Origin: Methylobacter sp. S3L5C
Lineage (GTDB): Bacteria > Pseudomonadota > Gammaproteobacteria > Methylococcales > Methylomonadaceae
Direction of reading: 5' to 3'
DNA length: 64,000 nucleotides
Assembly (NCBI RefSeq): GCF_022788635.1
Contig: NZ_CP076024.1
Coordinates: forward strand, 620,001 to 684,000
Shown: one piece after another, positions 1 to 10,513 of the stretch
How the letters are laid out: the number at the start of each line of letters is the position of its first letter
Numbering within the stretch: position 1 is the stretch's first letter
The notes under the pieces: generated by a model
What the model was told of the DNA's origin: nothing
Seen by the model: only the letters and a program-made list of their open reading frames with translations
Databases searched by the model: none
Position numbers and translations under genes: made by a program

Positions 1-106
1 GTCGTTGTTTGTGCCTTCCATCAACACATATAACTCTAACAACACCGTTTCTTTTTACAATTTTACAATTTCTACAAATTGTTTTTACAGAAGCACGAAC
101 TTTCAC
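1..106 (-). CDS. rpmJ: 50S ribosomal protein L36 (3' end cut by window edge)
   Basis: Zinc-ribbon protein of the large ribosomal subunit. The frame opens with GTG at 104-106, with AGGAG at 113-117 as ribosome binding site, and stays open for 35 codons to the window edge. Cys11, Cys14, Cys27 and His32 form the usual zinc site, so this is the zinc-binding form of L36. It follows secY by 30 bases on the same strand, the normal end of the spc operon. The family is about 37-38 residues, so only the last few codons are missing. It is too short to appear in a simple ORF scan. Confidence 0.93.
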   Translation of the reverse strand, partial: MKVRASVKTICRNCKIVKRNGVVRVICVDGRHKQR

Positions 107-136
107 AGAAAACTCCTAAATTATCTTGCGTATTAA

Positions 137-1459
137 TTATTTTTTTAGATTGGCTTTTTTCATTAAGCCTTCATATTGTTGTGACATTACGTGGGTTTGC
201 ATTTGCGAAATAAAATCCATCACGACTACAACAATAATCAACAAAGAAGTCCCACCAAAATAAAATGGTACATTCCAGTATACTATTAAAAACTCAGGCA
301 ACAGGCAAACCAAAGTAATATAGAATGCACCAATGAGAGTCAACCTAGTCATTACCTTATCAATGTAAGAAGCCGTTTGCAATCCAGGCCTTATACCAGG
401 CAAAAAAGCTCCTGATTTCTTAAGATTATCAGCTGTTTCCTTAGAGTTGAAAACTAACGCAGTATAAAAGAAACAAAAGAAGATGATTGCCGCAGCGTAA
501 AACATTACGTATACCGGCTGCCCAGGGGACAACATTGTCGCCACGTCTTGAAGCCAGGTAAAACCTTCACTATTTCCGAACCAGCCAGCAATCGTTGCAG
601 GAAACAAAATTATACTTGAAGCAAAAATAGGAGGTATTACACCAGCCATATTTAACTTCAAAGGCAAAAAACTACTTTGACCACCATATAACTTGCGACC
701 TTGTTGCCTTTTTGGATAGTTAATAAGAATTCTTCTCTGCCCTCTTTCGACAAAAACAACAAGTGCAGTAACAGAAAGCGACAACAAAAATAATAATATT
801 ATAAACGCCCCATTCATCTCACCAGTTCTAGCTAACTCCAAGGTACCGCCTATCGCTTTGGGTAATCCCGAAACAATACCAGCGAAAATAATCAATGAAA
901 TTCCATTACCAATTCCCCTCTCTGTCACTTGCTCGCCAAGCCACATCAAGAAAACAGTACCAGTAACAAGGGTTATTGCTGTAATAGCAACAAATCCAAT
1001 CCCAGGAGTCAAAACAACAGAAAGACCACCTGCTGTTTGATTTTGCAAAGCGAGCGATATTCCGATAGCTTGAAATGTCGCTAAAACAACTGTTCCATAA
1101 CGAGTAAATTGAGATATTTTACGTCTTCCTGACTCTCCCTCTTTTTTCATTTGCTCCATGGAAGGTATAACAACCGTCATTAACTGCATAATAATAGACG
1201 CAGAAATATAGGGCATTATACCAAGCGCAAAAAGACTTAACCTCATCAAAGCACCACCAGAAAACATATTGAACATATCCAATATGGATCCACTTTGCTG
1301 CTCAAACATAACTGCAAGCGCTTTCGGATCTATCCCCGGAACAGGGATATGTGAACCGATTCTATAAACAAATAGAGCGCCCAAAACAAAAATCAATCTT
1401 GACTTAAGCTCTGAGAAATTACCTGATTTGTTAGCCATTTGTGCCGTTGAAGTACTCAC
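137..1459 (-). CDS. secY: Preprotein translocase subunit SecY
   Basis: Pore subunit of the SecYEG inner-membrane translocon, which passes unfolded preproteins and inserts membrane proteins. The product is 440 residues with about ten membrane segments. The plug and TM2 region lies around residues 67-95, the family signature GIGNGIS at 182-188, and basic cytosolic loops used for ribosome and SecA contact follow (for example VERGQRR and PGIRPG). The start is GTG directly after the rplO stop codon, with GAGG six bases upstream; ATG at codon 8 is an alternative without a clear binding site. It closes the spc operon before rpmJ. Confidence 0.97.
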   Translation of the reverse strand: MSTSTAQMANKSGNFSELKSRLIFVLGALFVYRIGSHIPVPGIDPKALAVMFEQQSGSILDMFNMFSGGALMRLSLFALGIMPYISASIIMQLMTVVIPSMEQMKKEGESGRRKISQFTRYGTVVLATFQAIGISLALQNQTAGGLSVVLTPGIGFVAITAITLVTGTVFLMWLGEQVTERGIGNGISLIIFAGIVSGLPKAIGGTLELARTGEMNGAFIILLFLLSLSVTALVVFVERGQRRILINYPKRQQGRKLYGGQSSFLPLKLNMAGVIPPIFASSIILFPATIAGWFGNSEGFTWLQDVATMLSPGQPVYVMFYAAAIIFFCFFYTALVFNSKETADNLKKSGAFLPGIRPGLQTASYIDKVMTRLTLIGAFYITLVCLLPEFLIVYWNVPFYFGGTSLLIIVVVVMDFISQMQTHVMSQQYEGLMKKANLKK

Positions 1460-1894
1460 TTAAGCCTCTACTTTGCCGCCAGCAGCTTCTATAGATTCTC
1501 TAGCACCAGGCGTTACTTTAATACCTTTAATATTAACAGCCTTCGTAACTAAGCCTGACTGGATAACTTTAGCAGTTTTTGTAAATGCAGGGACAATATT
1601 AGCTTCGATAAGAACTTTTAAATCTATTACGTCAGCAACTAAAGCATTTAGTTCACCCAAGCGTACTTCAGCTGAGTATTTGCTTTTAAGTGAGGTGAAT
1701 CCTACTTTTGGTAATCGGCGCTGCAATGGCATTTGCCCACCCTCAAAACCAACTTTATGAAAACCACCACTACGTGACTTTTGGCCTTTATGACCTCTTC
1801 CACAAGTCTTACCAAGAGTACAACCTATACCACGACCAACACGCTTTGATTTTTTTCGGGCACCTACGGCAGCCTGAATAGTATTTAGATACAT
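1460..1894 (-). CDS. rplO: 50S ribosomal protein L15
   Basis: Large-subunit assembly protein of 144 residues. The N-terminal basic, glycine-rich extension ([19 protein letters not shown]) that threads through 23S rRNA is plain to see, followed by the globular domain ending in AAGGKVEA. The ATG overlaps the rpmD stop by one base and the stop abuts the secY GTG, so rpmD, rplO and secY are probably translationally coupled. Length and position are normal for the spc operon. Confidence 0.97.
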   Translation of the reverse strand: MYLNTIQAAVGARKKSKRVGRGIGCTLGKTCGRGHKGQKSRSGGFHKVGFEGGQMPLQRRLPKVGFTSLKSKYSAEVRLGELNALVADVIDLKVLIEANIVPAFTKTAKVIQSGLVTKAVNIKGIKVTPGARESIEAAGGKVEA

Positions 1895-2079
1895 TACACT
1901 TCCTCAACTTTTAGCATGTATGATATTTTGTTTATCATACCTCTGTTTTCGGGCGTATTAAGCACCTCAACTGTTTGGTTGATTTTTCGCAGGCCCAAGC
2001 CTTTTAAACAAGCTTGATGGCGAGGTAGTCGACCAAACTTGCTTTTTGTCATTGTTACACTTAATTTAGTAGCAGTCAT
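1894..2079 (-). CDS. rpmD: 50S ribosomal protein L30
   Basis: Small large-subunit protein of 61 residues, the usual bacterial length. The core motif [20 protein letters not shown] and the C-terminal VRGMINK-like strand identify the family (here [17 protein letters not shown]). It lies five bases after rpsE and overlaps rplO by one base in the order rpsE-rpmD-rplO-secY, which is conserved in Gammaproteobacteria. The N terminus could start at codon 10 (second Met), but the first ATG fits family length better. Confidence 0.95.
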   Translation of the reverse strand: MTATKLSVTMTKSKFGRLPRHQACLKGLGLRKINQTVEVLNTPENRGMINKISYMLKVEEV

Positions 2080-2084
2080 CGCAA

Positions 2085-2591
2085 CTATCCAATAATCTGT
2101 TCAACTGATAAACCGCGCTTTGCAGCTATCTGGTTAGCATTATGCATTCCAGTCAAACCATTAATTGTCGCTCTTACAACATTAATGGGATTACTGGTTC
2201 CTATGCATTTTGCCAATACGTTATGCACTCCAACAACTTCGAATACAGCTCTCATTGCTCCACCAGCAATGATGCCTGTACCCTCAGACGCAGGCTGCAT
2301 GTAAACTTTGGCTGCGCCAGTGGTATTCATGATAGGGTATTGCAACGTATCACCTTTCAATGAAACTTTTCGCATGTTTTTGCGCGCTTGTTCCAGAGAC
2401 TTTTGAATTGCAATAGGCACTTCACGAGCTTTGCTAACACCGTATCCAACACGGCCTTCACCATCACCAACAACAGTTAGAGCAGTAAAACCAAAAACCC
2501 TACCGCCTTTAACAACTTTTGCAACACGCCTTACATTAACTAATTTTTCTTGTAAACCGTCAACACTACCTTGAGCAGGTGCTGTAGCCAT
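2085..2591 (-). CDS. rpsE: 30S ribosomal protein S5
   Basis: Decoding-centre protein of the small subunit, involved in accuracy and mRNA helicase activity. The 168-residue product has the N-terminal double-stranded-RNA-binding domain ([19 protein letters not shown], residues about 14-32) and the C-terminal domain containing [20 protein letters not shown]. It lies between rplR and rpmD with nine and five base gaps. Length matches E. coli S5 closely. Nothing is odd. Confidence 0.97.
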   Translation of the reverse strand: MATAPAQGSVDGLQEKLVNVRRVAKVVKGGRVFGFTALTVVGDGEGRVGYGVSKAREVPIAIQKSLEQARKNMRKVSLKGDTLQYPIMNTTGAAKVYMQPASEGTGIIAGGAMRAVFEVVGVHNVLAKCIGTSNPINVVRATINGLTGMHNANQIAAKRGLSVEQIIG

Positions 2592-2600
2592 TTTATTCTC

Positions 2601-2954
2601 CTAAAATTTCAAGCCGGCTTCACGCGCAGCATCTGCCAATGCTTTAACGCGACCATGGTATTTAAATCCTGAGCGATCAAAGGCAACTACAGTTACACCA
2701 GCAGCAATAGCTTTTTGGGCAATAAACTTCCCAATTTCTGCTGCCGCTTCAATGTTACCGGTATTTTTTAAAGATGCTTTAATCTCTGCCTGAGTAGTTG
2801 ATACACTGGCTAATGTAGTACATCCATCACCACTAATCACTTGAGCATATATATGCTGAGATGTTTTGTGAATTGATAAACGAGTTGCACCTAAATTCTT
2901 AATTTTTGAACGCAATTTTAATGCGCGCTTCATTCGAGATTTTTTCTTATCCAT
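2601..2954 (-). CDS. rplR: 50S ribosomal protein L18
   Basis: 5S rRNA-binding protein of the central protuberance, 117 residues. Visible family features are the basic N terminus, the segment [18 protein letters not shown] that contacts 5S rRNA, and the terminal [23 protein letters not shown] block. It sits nine bases after rplF and nine before rpsE in the conserved spc order. Its partner L5 is encoded upstream in the same operon (4257-4796). Confidence 0.97.
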   Translation of the reverse strand: MDKKKSRMKRALKLRSKIKNLGATRLSIHKTSQHIYAQVISGDGCTTLASVSTTQAEIKASLKNTGNIEAAAEIGKFIAQKAIAAGVTVVAFDRSGFKYHGRVKALADAAREAGLKF

Positions 2955-2963
2955 TACGCTACC

Positions 2964-3497
2964 TTACTTCTTCTTGGCTTCTTTTCTTACAACATGCTCG
3001 TCAGCGTATCTGACACCCTTTCCTTTATAAGGCTCTGGTGGACGATAAGCTCTAATTTTGGCAGACACTTCACCTACCAATTGCTTATCAGTACCCCTTA
3101 CTACTATTTCAGTTTGAGTTGGTGTTTCAACTGTAATTCCAGCTGGAACCTCAAAATCAACAGGATGAGAGAAACCGAGAGAAAGACTAAGAATACTTTC
3201 TTTTGCCTGTGCTCTGTAACCCACACCTATTAATGTTAATTTTTTCTCAAATCCTGAAGAGACACCTGTAACCATATTACTTAGGATTGCTCTAGCAGTT
3301 CCAGCTTGAGCAGTCGCTTTTTTATTATCTTTATCCCATTGCACATGTACTACGTTATCTGCAATATCAACATTAACTGCAGAATTAAGGGTAAGTGATA
3401 ACTGACCCTTAATTCCTTTTACAGTCATGATGTTTCCATCTAAATTTATTTCTACATCACTTGGAATAATGACTGGGGCTTTAGCAATTCTTGACAT
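2964..3497 (-). CDS. rplF: 50S ribosomal protein L6
   Basis: Large-subunit protein near the sarcin-ricin loop and the factor-binding site. It has 177 residues in two repeated alpha/beta domains, with the signature GVGYRAQ in the first half and PEPYKGKGVRYADEHVVRKEAKKK at the C terminus. The start MSRIAKAPV is the classical L6 N terminus. It lies 12 bases after rpsH. Length is the same as in E. coli. Confidence 0.97.
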   Translation of the reverse strand: MSRIAKAPVIIPSDVEINLDGNIMTVKGIKGQLSLTLNSAVNVDIADNVVHVQWDKDNKKATAQAGTARAILSNMVTGVSSGFEKKLTLIGVGYRAQAKESILSLSLGFSHPVDFEVPAGITVETPTQTEIVVRGTDKQLVGEVSAKIRAYRPPEPYKGKGVRYADEHVVRKEAKKK

Positions 3498-3509
3498 AAC
3501 ACACCTACA

Positions 3510-3905
3510 TTAACAAACAGTGCAAATAACTTCACCGCCATGGCCAATGGCACGCGCAGCTCTATCAGTCATAACACCATTTGATGTTGATACAATAGCA
3601 ATCCCTAAGCCGCCAAGAACTTTTGGCAATTCGTCTTTAGACTTATAAATACGTAAACCAGGCCTACTAATTCTTTTTATAGCTTCAATTACAGGAGCAC
3701 CCTTATAATATTTCAACTCAACAGTCATTTCTGTATGACTGCCGTTAGTTTCAGTGCTAAATTCTGTAATATAACCTTCTTCTTTAAGTACCTTAGCAAT
3801 AGATACTTTTAATTTTGAAGAAGGTTGTTTAATACTTTTTTTACCAGCAGATTGCCCGTTTCTTATACGAGTCAGCATATCTGCAACTGGGTCTGTCATA
3901 CTCAT
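3510..3905 (-). CDS. rpsH: 30S ribosomal protein S8
   Basis: Small-subunit protein of 131 residues that binds helix 21 of 16S rRNA. In E. coli S8 is also the translational repressor of the spc operon, acting on the rplE leader; whether a mimic site exists here was not established. The N-terminal [15 protein letters not shown] and the C-terminal [24 protein letters not shown] block are diagnostic. It is flanked by rpsN and rplF in conserved order. Confidence 0.97.
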   Translation of the reverse strand: MSMTDPVADMLTRIRNGQSAGKKSIKQPSSKLKVSIAKVLKEEGYITEFSTETNGSHTEMTVELKYYKGAPVIEAIKRISRPGLRIYKSKDELPKVLGGLGIAIVSTSNGVMTDRAARAIGHGGEVICTVC

Positions 3906-3936
3906 TTTTTTATCTCCAACTTTGATCTAACAGATC

Positions 3937-4242
3937 TTACCAACTTGCTTTGACTACGCCAGGAACATCACCGCGCATAGTAGCTTCTCTTAATTTATTT
4001 CTACTAAGACCAAACTTACGGTAATACCCATGCGGACGCCCAGTTAAATTACAACGGTTACGTACCCTTGTCACGCTGGAGTCCCTTGGTAATTTTTGGA
4101 GTTGTAGATGAGCAGTTTCTTTATCTTCGTATGATGCATTAGGATCTCTGATTGTTTCTTTCAGAGTCTTACGTTTAACATCATATTTTTTTACTAATTT
4201 TTTACGCTTATCTTCACGCGCAATCATTGACTTTTTAGCCAT
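3937..4242 (-). CDS. rpsN: 30S ribosomal protein S14 (long, zinc-free form)
   Basis: Late-assembling protein of the 30S head, 101 residues. The C-terminal [21 protein letters not shown] block is the family signature. Only one cysteine of the zinc ribbon remains, so this is the long zinc-independent (C-minus) form, in contrast to the zinc-binding L36 encoded at 1-106. It lies 14 bases after rplE and about 30 before rpsH. Confidence 0.96.
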   Translation of the reverse strand: MAKKSMIAREDKRKKLVKKYDVKRKTLKETIRDPNASYEDKETAHLQLQKLPRDSSVTRVRNRCNLTGRPHGYYRKFGLSRNKLREATMRGDVPGVVKASW

Positions 4243-4256
4243 GTTAAAACTGCCCC

Positions 4257-4796
4257 TTAGCTCTTAAATGGAAAATTAAACAGCTTTAATAAAGCCAAAC
4301 CTTCTTCGTTGGTTTGTGCTGTAGTAGTGATAGTAATATCCATACCACGCAAAGTGTCAATTTTATCATAATCAATTTCAGGAAATATGATTTGTTCTTT
4401 AACACCCATGGAATAATTGCCACGACCATCAAAACTTTTAGGGCTTAACCCTCTGAAATCACGAATTCTTGGAATAGATATACTTATTAACCGATCTAAA
4501 AATTCATACATCCTATCGCTACGCAAGGTAACCTTGCAACCAATAGGCATATCGTCACGAATCTTAAACCCGGCGATTGATTTTCTTGCAAGTGTCACAA
4601 CAGGCTTTTGACCGGAAATTTTTTCCATGTCAGAAAGAGCAGATTGTAGAACTTTTTTATCAGCTACTGCACCACCAACACCCATATTAAGTGTTATTTT
4701 AGTGATACGCGGGGCCTGCATAATAGATTTATAAGCAAACTGCTCAACTAATGCGGGAAGAATTTTTTCTTTATATACGGTTTCTAATCTAGCCAT
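4257..4796 (-). CDS. rplE: 50S ribosomal protein L5
   Basis: 5S rRNA-binding protein of the central protuberance and partner of L18 and L25 (both also encoded in this window). The 179-residue length equals the family norm. Diagnostic segments are [16 protein letters not shown] in the first third, [20 protein letters not shown] near residue 115-135, and a C terminus ending in LFNFPFK. It lies 14 bases after rplX in the spc operon. Confidence 0.97.
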   Translation of the reverse strand: MARLETVYKEKILPALVEQFAYKSIMQAPRITKITLNMGVGGAVADKKVLQSALSDMEKISGQKPVVTLARKSIAGFKIRDDMPIGCKVTLRSDRMYEFLDRLISISIPRIRDFRGLSPKSFDGRGNYSMGVKEQIIFPEIDYDKIDTLRGMDITITTTAQTNEEGLALLKLFNFPFKS

Positions 4797-4810
4797 GATT
4801 CATCTGCACC

Positions 4811-5128
4811 TTACACATCAACAACTTCATTTGTTGACTTAAAATATCTGACTTTCTTTCCATCTTCTAGAAACCTATAGCCTACTCTATCTGCTTTTTT
4901 AGTTTCAGGATTATATAATCCAATATTGGAAATATTAATCGGCATATCCTTTACAATTATCCCACCTGAGATACCTGCATTGGGATTTGGTTTTTGGTTC
5001 TTTTTAACCTGGTTAATTCCTTCAACCAAAACCTTATCGCCTTTTAAAATCTGGGTTACCCTACCACTCTTACCTTTATCCTTACCGGTACGAACGATAA
5101 TATCATCACCTTTTTTAATTTTTGCCAT
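4811..5128 (-). CDS. rplX: 50S ribosomal protein L24
   Basis: Assembly-initiator protein of the large subunit, 105 residues from the chosen start. The frame is open further upstream, but the family begins with [20 protein letters not shown], so the ATG at 5126-5128 is taken as start. The KOW motif ([18 protein letters not shown]) binds 23S rRNA. Extending upstream would overlap rplN by 20 bases and add residues with no counterpart in the family. Confidence 0.95.
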   Translation of the reverse strand: MAKIKKGDDIIVRTGKDKGKSGRVTQILKGDKVLVEGINQVKKNQKPNPNAGISGGIIVKDMPINISNIGLYNPETKKADRVGYRFLEDGKKVRYFKSTNEVVDV

Positions 5129-5141
5129 TTTAAACCCTACC

Positions 5142-5510
5142 TTATAAAACTTCAGGAGCAAGAGAGATAATTTTCATAAATTTTTCTCCTCTTAACTCAC
5201 GCGTTACAGGGCCAAAAATACGGGTACCTAGTGGCTGCAGATTATTATTCAGAATCACGGCTGAATTACCGTCAAAACGAATAACAGACCCATCGGGCCT
5301 ACGAACACCTTTACGTGTTCTCACTACAAGGGCATTATAAACCTCCCCTTTTTTTACTCTGCCACGAGGAATTGCATCTTTGATACTGACTTTGATAATA
5401 TCACCAATGCCAGCATAACGACGATGCGATCCTCCTAATACTTTGATACACATGACCCTTTTTGCACCGCTGTTATCGGCGACGTCAAGGTTAGTTTGCA
5501 TCTGAATCAT
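5142..5510 (-). CDS. rplN: 50S ribosomal protein L14
   Basis: Highly conserved large-subunit protein forming a bridge to 16S rRNA, 122 residues. The N terminus [17 protein letters not shown] and the segment [21 protein letters not shown] are family signatures. It is the first gene of the spc group. The spacer to the upstream rpsQ is 36 bases, with no obvious terminator, so transcription probably continues from the S10 group. Confidence 0.97.
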   Translation of the reverse strand: MIQMQTNLDVADNSGAKRVMCIKVLGGSHRRYAGIGDIIKVSIKDAIPRGRVKKGEVYNALVVRTRKGVRRPDGSVIRFDGNSAVILNNNLQPLGTRIFGPVTRELRGEKFMKIISLAPEVL

Positions 5511-5546
5511 GATTTATTCCTACACTCTGTATATAAAAAGTTGATG

Positions 5547-5810
5547 CTACTTGTTAGCACTTTCTAAGACTTGAACCAAATTAAATGTTTTGTTCTTAGA
5601 TAAAGGCCTACATGATGTTATAGCTACCACATCACCTTCTTGGCAAATATTTTGCTCATCATGAGCCATCATTTTTGTTGAACGCTTAATGTACTTACCG
5701 TAAACAGGGTGTTTCACAACACGCTCAACCAAAACCGTAATGGTTTTATCCATCTTATTACTAACAACCCGACCAGTGATTGTACGTAATTTAGTTACAT
5801 TTTCAGTCAT
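5547..5810 (-). CDS. rpsQ: 30S ribosomal protein S17
   Basis: Primary 16S rRNA-binding protein with an OB fold, 87 residues. Family features are [22 protein letters not shown] near the N terminus and [19 protein letters not shown] in the middle. It lies two bases after rpmC and closes the S10 group before rplN. Length is as in E. coli. Confidence 0.96.
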   Translation of the reverse strand: MTENVTKLRTITGRVVSNKMDKTITVLVERVVKHPVYGKYIKRSTKMMAHDEQNICQEGDVVAITSCRPLSKNKTFNLVQVLESANK

Positions 5811-5812
5811 AA

Positions 5813-6004
5813 TTATGCACTCGCCATTTGATTTAATATGGTGTGGATACGTGCCACATTTCGTCTAACCTTTTTTACTTGATCGGGTTTTGACAATTGA
5901 CCTGTACCTTTTTGCATTTTGAGATTAAATCGCTCGCGTGATAAATCGAGCAACATAGTCCCTAATTCGTCTTTTGATTTTTGGCGTAATTCACTTGCTT
6001 TCAT
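5813..6004 (-). CDS. rpmC: 50S ribosomal protein L29
   Basis: Small helical protein at the peptide exit tunnel, part of the docking site for trigger factor and SRP. It is 63 residues and begins [14 protein letters not shown], the classic family start, ending in the helix [18 protein letters not shown]. The ATG overlaps the rplP stop by one base, which suggests translational coupling. Confidence 0.96.
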   Translation of the reverse strand: MKASELRQKSKDELGTMLLDLSRERFNLKMQKGTGQLSKPDQVKKVRRNVARIHTILNQMASA

Positions 6005-6417
6005 TACATTATTGTCCGAGCGGTAAATAGTGTCTTTAAAGGTAGCTTAGCAGCCGCTAATGCGAACGCTTCACGTGCCAGCTCTTCGGAAACACCTTGT
6101 ATTTCATACAACATAGTTCCCGGTCTTACTTGAGCAACCCAGTATTCTACACTACCTTTACCTTTTCCCATACGAACTTCTAAAGGTTTTTTAGTAATTG
6201 GCTTATCAGGGAATACTCTTATCCAAAGTTTCCCACCACGCTTGACGTGACGAGTAATGGTTCTTCGAGCCGCTTCAATTTGCCTGGCCGTTAGTCTGCC
6301 ACGACCAATTGATTTAAGACCATATTCGCCAAAGCTCACTGATGATCCACGTACGGCAGTACCGTTATTTCTGCCTTTGTGTTGCTTACGGAATTTAGTT
6401 CTTTTAGGTTGAAGCAT
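6004..6417 (-). CDS. rplP: 50S ribosomal protein L16
   Basis: Late-assembly protein near the peptidyl transferase centre and A-site tRNA, 137 residues. The N terminus [17 protein letters not shown] and the loop [17 protein letters not shown], which carries the arginine hydroxylated in E. coli L16, identify it. It overlaps rpmC by one base and starts 16 bases after rpsC. Confidence 0.97.
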   Translation of the reverse strand: MLQPKRTKFRKQHKGRNNGTAVRGSSVSFGEYGLKSIGRGRLTARQIEAARRTITRHVKRGGKLWIRVFPDKPITKKPLEVRMGKGKGSVEYWVAQVRPGTMLYEIQGVSEELAREAFALAAAKLPLKTLFTARTIM

Positions 6418-6433
6418 GACTGTGTTCCTTCAA

Positions 6434-7105
6434 CTATTTCTTGGAGTCAGAATTAATAGACGCCATATGGGCATCCATGTCGAATACTTCGCCTTTGAAT
6501 ATCCACACCTTGATGCCAATAATTCCGTAGGTAGTATGCGCTTCGGCGGTTGCATAATCAATGTCTGCCCTCAGGGTATGCAAAGGCACTCGACCTTCCC
6601 TGTACCACTCGCTACGGGCGATTTCAGCACCATTTAGGCGACCACCAACATTCACCTTAATACCTTCAGCACCCAGACGCATAGTATTAGTTACTGCACG
6701 CTTCATTGCCCGGCGATACATGATTCTTTTTTCTAACTGCTGTGCTACACCTTCAGCAACTAACTGAGCATCTAATTCAGGCTTTCTAATCTCTTCAACA
6801 TTAAGCTGAACAGGAATACCAATCATTTTGGATATTTCCTGTCTCAGAGCATCGATATCTTCGCCTTTTTTTCCAATAACAATACCAGGGCGCGCCGTAT
6901 GTATTGTTATCTGTGCATTATTTGCTGGACGATTAATTTGGATACGACTTACAGAAGCATGAGCTAATTTTTTCTTTATAAACGCTCTGACTGTTAAATC
7001 TTGAAGCAGGAAAACCGAATAATCCTGACTATTTGCATACCATCTTGAATTCCAATCCTTTACAATTCCAAGGCGTATGCCTGTTGGATGTACCTTTTGA
7101 CCCAT
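6434..7105 (-). CDS. rpsC: 30S ribosomal protein S3
   Basis: mRNA-entry-channel protein with ribosomal helicase function. The product is 223 residues. The type-II KH domain carries the GxxG-type loop in [15 protein letters not shown] (about residue 63-77), followed by the C-terminal domain with [21 protein letters not shown]. It begins [24 protein letters not shown], the standard start. It lies nine bases after rplV. Confidence 0.97.
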   Translation of the reverse strand: MGQKVHPTGIRLGIVKDWNSRWYANSQDYSVFLLQDLTVRAFIKKKLAHASVSRIQINRPANNAQITIHTARPGIVIGKKGEDIDALRQEISKMIGIPVQLNVEEIRKPELDAQLVAEGVAQQLEKRIMYRRAMKRAVTNTMRLGAEGIKVNVGGRLNGAEIARSEWYREGRVPLHTLRADIDYATAEAHTTYGIIGIKVWIFKGEVFDMDAHMASINSDSKK

Positions 7106-7114
7106 TTTCTGCCC

Positions 7115-7453
7115 CTACTCGAATTCTGAGACTTTAACTGTAATATGGCAGGTTCTTTTAAGGATATGGTTTGCATTCCCTTTAGCTCTTGCCCTGAATC
7201 TTTTCATAGTCGCCCCTTCATTAACGAAAACGGTAGACACTCTTAATTCATCAATATCTGCACTTTCATTATGTTCTGCATTAGCTATTGCCGACTCTAG
7301 AACCTTTTTGAATATACCTGCAGCTTTTTTTGAACTAAACTTAAGTGTGTTTAGCGCTTTCTCAACCGACATACCACGAATTTGATCGCCAACCAATCTT
7401 GCTTTTTGAGCCGACAAGGGGGCGTTATTTAATTTTGCTGAAATTTCCATCAT
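7115..7453 (-). CDS. rplV: 50S ribosomal protein L22
   Basis: Large-subunit protein whose beta-hairpin lines the nascent-peptide tunnel, the site of macrolide resistance changes in other bacteria. The product is 112 residues, or 111 if the second ATG (7448-7450) is used. The hairpin segment [19 protein letters not shown] shows no insertion or deletion relative to what I know of sensitive strains. It lies three bases after rpsS. Confidence 0.96.
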   Translation of the reverse strand: MMEISAKLNNAPLSAQKARLVGDQIRGMSVEKALNTLKFSSKKAAGIFKKVLESAIANAEHNESADIDELRVSTVFVNEGATMKRFRARAKGNANHILKRTCHITVKVSEFE

Positions 7454-7456
7454 AAC

Positions 7457-7729
7457 CTACCTAGACTTCTTGTCAGCCACGTGGCCTCTATATGTTCGAG
7501 TTGGAGCAAATTCACCTAATTTATGCCCGACCATATTCTCAGAAATGAGAACGGGAATATGCAGTCGTCCATTATGGATTGCAATAGTTAAGCCCAGCAT
7601 ATCTGGAATAATCATTGATCTTCTTGACCATGTTTTAATCGGTTTCCGATTATTAATACTTACAGCATCTTCAACTTTTTTTAGAAGATGATGATCAATA
7701 AAAGGACCTTTTTTAATTGAACGCGGCAC
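7457..7729 (-). CDS. rpsS: 30S ribosomal protein S19
   Basis: Head protein of the small subunit, 90 residues. [20 protein letters not shown] at the N terminus and [15 protein letters not shown] near the C terminus are diagnostic. It is flanked by rplB (12 bases upstream) and rplV in the conserved S10 order. Confidence 0.97.
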   Translation of the reverse strand: MPRSIKKGPFIDHHLLKKVEDAVSINNRKPIKTWSRRSMIIPDMLGLTIAIHNGRLHIPVLISENMVGHKLGEFAPTRTYRGHVADKKSR

Positions 7730-7741
7730 GCTAACTCCTCT

Positions 7742-8569
7742 CTATTTCTGCTTACGACGTCTGATAATCATATTATCAGTACGTTTGTTTTTTCTTGTTT
7801 TGTATCCCTTGGTTGGCATACCCCAAGGTGACACAGGATGTCTACCACCTGATGTACGACCCTCACCACCACCATGTGGATGGTCAACCGGATTCATTAC
7901 AACACCACGGACAGTAGGACGAACACCTCGCCATCTTGACGCCCCTGCTTTACCAAGAGATGTCAGATTATGCTCAGAATTTGATACCTCACCAATTACA
8001 GCACGACAATCAGCCATAACTTTACGCATTTCGCCTGAGCGCATTCTAATAGTAGCATGTGCGCCATCTCTAGCGACCAATTGCACAGAAGTACCAGCAC
8101 TCCTGGCAATTTGCGCGCCTTTACCTGGCTGTAATTCCACACAATGTACCGTGGTACCCATAGGAATGTTTCTTAGCGGCATACAATTACCAGCCTTTAC
8201 AGGGACGGTTTCCGATGAAAGAACTTCCTGACCAATCACCAAACCTTTTGGTGCAATAATATATCTACGCTCACCATCTTTAAACAGAACCAAAGCAATA
8301 TTAGCAGTTCTGTTTGGATCGTATTCCAGGCGCTCAACTATTGCAGGAATATCAAACTTATTCCTTTTGAAATCAATAATACGGTAGTGTTGCTTATGAC
8401 CACCACCAATATGGCGCGTTGTTATACGCCCTTGATTATTACGACCGCCACTTTTGCTTTTTTTACTTAGCAAAGGTGCGTATGGTTTGCCTTTATGTAA
8501 TTCATCATTTTTAACTCGAACTACAAACCGTGATCCCGGTGACGTCGGTTTTGATTTTACAATCGCCAT
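7742..8569 (-). CDS. rplB: 50S ribosomal protein L2
   Basis: Largest large-subunit protein, required for subunit joining and peptidyl transferase activity. The product is 275 residues. The C-terminal loop [19 protein letters not shown] carries the histidine shown to be critical in E. coli L2. The N-terminal [11 protein letters not shown] and [17 protein letters not shown] blocks are standard. A 39-base gap separates it from rplW. Confidence 0.97.
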   Translation of the reverse strand: MAIVKSKPTSPGSRFVVRVKNDELHKGKPYAPLLSKKSKSGGRNNQGRITTRHIGGGHKQHYRIIDFKRNKFDIPAIVERLEYDPNRTANIALVLFKDGERRYIIAPKGLVIGQEVLSSETVPVKAGNCMPLRNIPMGTTVHCVELQPGKGAQIARSAGTSVQLVARDGAHATIRMRSGEMRKVMADCRAVIGEVSNSEHNLTSLGKAGASRWRGVRPTVRGVVMNPVDHPHGGGEGRTSGGRHPVSPWGMPTKGYKTRKNKRTDNMIIRRRKQK

Positions 8570-8608
8570 GCTTTCTACCGTTTCCTATTGATCTATCACT
8601 TTAATAAA

Positions 8609-8908
8609 TTAAGCAGCAGAGAATTCTATGTCATTACCAGGCTTAAGCTTTACGTAAGCTTTTTTCCAATCTGATCTTTTGCCCGGCGACTTGCCAACTC
8701 TTTTCTGTTTTCCTTTAACATTCAAAACATGAACAGAATCAACTTCTACAGCGAACATTAATTCCACAGCATCTTTAACTTGTTTTTTTGTTGCAGCTTT
8801 CAGAACCTTAAAAACAAATTGATTGTTTTTCTCAGCGGCATTAGTACTCTTTTCAGAGATAATTGGTGCCTGAAGGACTCCTGCTAATTGATATTTGTTA
8901 ATACTCAT
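8609..8908 (-). CDS. rplW: 50S ribosomal protein L23
   Basis: Exit-tunnel protein and main docking site for trigger factor and SRP, 99 residues. The motif APIISEKST near residues 14-22 and [20 protein letters not shown] near the C terminus identify it. Its start overlaps the rplD stop by four bases, so translation is probably coupled. Confidence 0.96.
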   Translation of the reverse strand: MSINKYQLAGVLQAPIISEKSTNAAEKNNQFVFKVLKAATKKQVKDAVELMFAVEVDSVHVLNVKGKQKRVGKSPGKRSDWKKAYVKLKPGNDIEFSAA

Positions 8909-9525
8909 GCCAAGCGCTCCTCTAATTGCTTCAGCGCGCCTGGTGTAGCTATTACTTTATCAGCCGAAACCAATAGCACTGGATTTAAATTTACAGCTTC
9001 TATAACTTGCACATAAGGAATATTTCTTGAAGCCAATGCCAGATTTGCATCTACATTTTCAACGACAATCAATATTCTCTTGGCATCAATTTGCTTTAAT
9101 TTTTGATTAAACTCTTTAGTCTTGGTCGTAGTAGGAATAATATCACTACTTACCACCAGACGATCTTGTCTAAGCAATTCTGACAAAATTGAACGCACAC
9201 CGACCCGAAACATTTTTTTATTTAGCTTCTGCTCATATGATCTCGGTCTTGCAGCAAACGCAACACCACCAGTACGCCAGATTGGACTTCGTATTGTACC
9301 AGATCTTGCGCGTCCTGTCCCTTTTTGTCTCCATGGTTTAGACCCACCACCACTAACATCTGATCGTGTTTTTTGAGCCTTGGTACCCGCACGAGCTCCA
9401 GCCAGATAGCGAGTCACCAATTGATGGACTAACGTTTCATTAAAAGACTGACCAAATATAGCTTCGGCTACCTCTACTATTCCAGAAGAGTCTTGTTCAT
9501 TTAAAGCAGGTATTTGCAAACCCAT
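8905..9525 (-). CDS. rplD: 50S ribosomal protein L4
   Basis: Large-subunit protein whose loop reaches the exit tunnel; in E. coli L4 also represses the S10 operon by attenuation and translation. The product is 206 residues, with the tunnel loop [18 protein letters not shown] (about 62-79) intact. Here the S10 leader is replaced by tufA upstream of rpsJ, so an E. coli-style L4 leader is not evident. It lies three bases after rplC. Confidence 0.96.
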   Translation of the reverse strand: MGLQIPALNEQDSSGIVEVAEAIFGQSFNETLVHQLVTRYLAGARAGTKAQKTRSDVSGGGSKPWRQKGTGRARSGTIRSPIWRTGGVAFAARPRSYEQKLNKKMFRVGVRSILSELLRQDRLVVSSDIIPTTTKTKEFNQKLKQIDAKRILIVVENVDANLALASRNIPYVQVIEAVNLNPVLLVSADKVIATPGALKQLEERLA

Positions 9526-9528
9526 GGC

Positions 9529-10179
9529 TTAACCTTTATTTCGCATTTTCATGGCAGGTGTAATGACTACATCTCCGCCTTTAGCACCAGGCACTGCGCC
9601 TTTTACTAGAATTAAATTTCTTTCTGTATCAATTGCATGAATAGTGAGGTTCTGAATGGTAGTTTTGACATTACCAAGATGACCTTCCATTTTTTTGCCT
9701 TTGAATACACGCCCTGGTGTTTGACACATACCAATAGAACCAAGCACTCTGTGTGAGCGCGAGTTACCATGCGTAGCATCCTGCATGCTGAAATGATGCC
9801 GCTTTATTCCACCAGCAAAACCTTTACCGATACTTTTTCCTTGCACGTCAACAACTTGACCTGCAGAAAAAATATCTAGTGACAATTTCGAGCCAGCAAC
9901 AAGATCAGTACCTTCACTATCTTCCAGCCTGAATTCCCAAAGTCCACGCCCGGCAGTCAAATTAGCAGCCGCATAATGACCTGCCATTGCCTTATTTACT
10001 CTTGAAGACTTTTTATCACCAGCTGCTACTTGTATTGAACGGTAACCGTCAATATCAACACTTTTAACCTGTGTAACTCTATTAGAATCAATCTGAAGAA
10101 CAGTAACAGGCACTGACGAACCATCTTCACAAAAAACTCTGGTCATACCACATTTACGACCTATAAGACCTATTGACAT
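9529..10179 (-). CDS. rplC: 50S ribosomal protein L3
   Basis: One of the two assembly initiators of the 50S subunit, 216 residues. The conserved [21 protein letters not shown] block is present. The glutamine methylated by PrmB in E. coli L3 (Gln150 there) corresponds to Gln153 here in [10 protein letters not shown]. It lies between rpsJ (17 bases upstream) and rplD. Confidence 0.97.
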   Translation of the reverse strand: MSIGLIGRKCGMTRVFCEDGSSVPVTVLQIDSNRVTQVKSVDIDGYRSIQVAAGDKKSSRVNKAMAGHYAAANLTAGRGLWEFRLEDSEGTDLVAGSKLSLDIFSAGQVVDVQGKSIGKGFAGGIKRHHFSMQDATHGNSRSHRVLGSIGMCQTPGRVFKGKKMEGHLGNVKTTIQNLTIHAIDTERNLILVKGAVPGAKGGDVVITPAMKMRNKG

Positions 10180-10196
10180 CTGCCAATCCCTCTATT

Positions 10197-10508
10197 TTAA
10201 TTCAATTTTATCTGGACATCAACACCAGCTGCAAGATCCAACTTCATCAATGCATCTACGGTTTTTTCAGTTGGCTCAACGATATCCAGCAATCTTTTAT
10301 ATGTTCTTAATTCATATTGATCGCGCGCATCTTTATTGACATGCGGAGAGATCAAAATTGTAAAACGTTCTTTCTTAGTAGGCAAAGGAATAGGGCCCTT
10401 TACTTGAGCACCCGTTCTCCTTGCTGTTTCTACTATCTCACCAGCCGATTGATCAATCAGTTTATGATCAAATGATTTCAAACGGATTCTGATAGTTTGA
10501 TTAGACAT
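10197..10508 (-). CDS. rpsJ: 30S ribosomal protein S10 / NusE
   Basis: Head protein of the small subunit. It also acts as NusE, binding NusB in antitermination and NusG in transcription-translation coupling (nusG is at 25925-26458). It is 103 residues, identical in length to E. coli, with the signatures [17 protein letters not shown] and [19 protein letters not shown]. It follows tufA by five bases, so the str and S10 groups are fused into one transcription unit here. Confidence 0.97.
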   Translation of the reverse strand: MSNQTIRIRLKSFDHKLIDQSAGEIVETARRTGAQVKGPIPLPTKKERFTILISPHVNKDARDQYELRTYKRLLDIVEPTEKTVDALMKLDLAAGVDVQIKLN

Positions 10509-10513
10509 GTTTA

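Noticed and set aside
7785-8231. 148-codon plus-strand open frame
   Set aside because: It is antisense to rplB, has no ribosome binding site and no family features; it is a by-product of the conserved GC-richer L2 codons.
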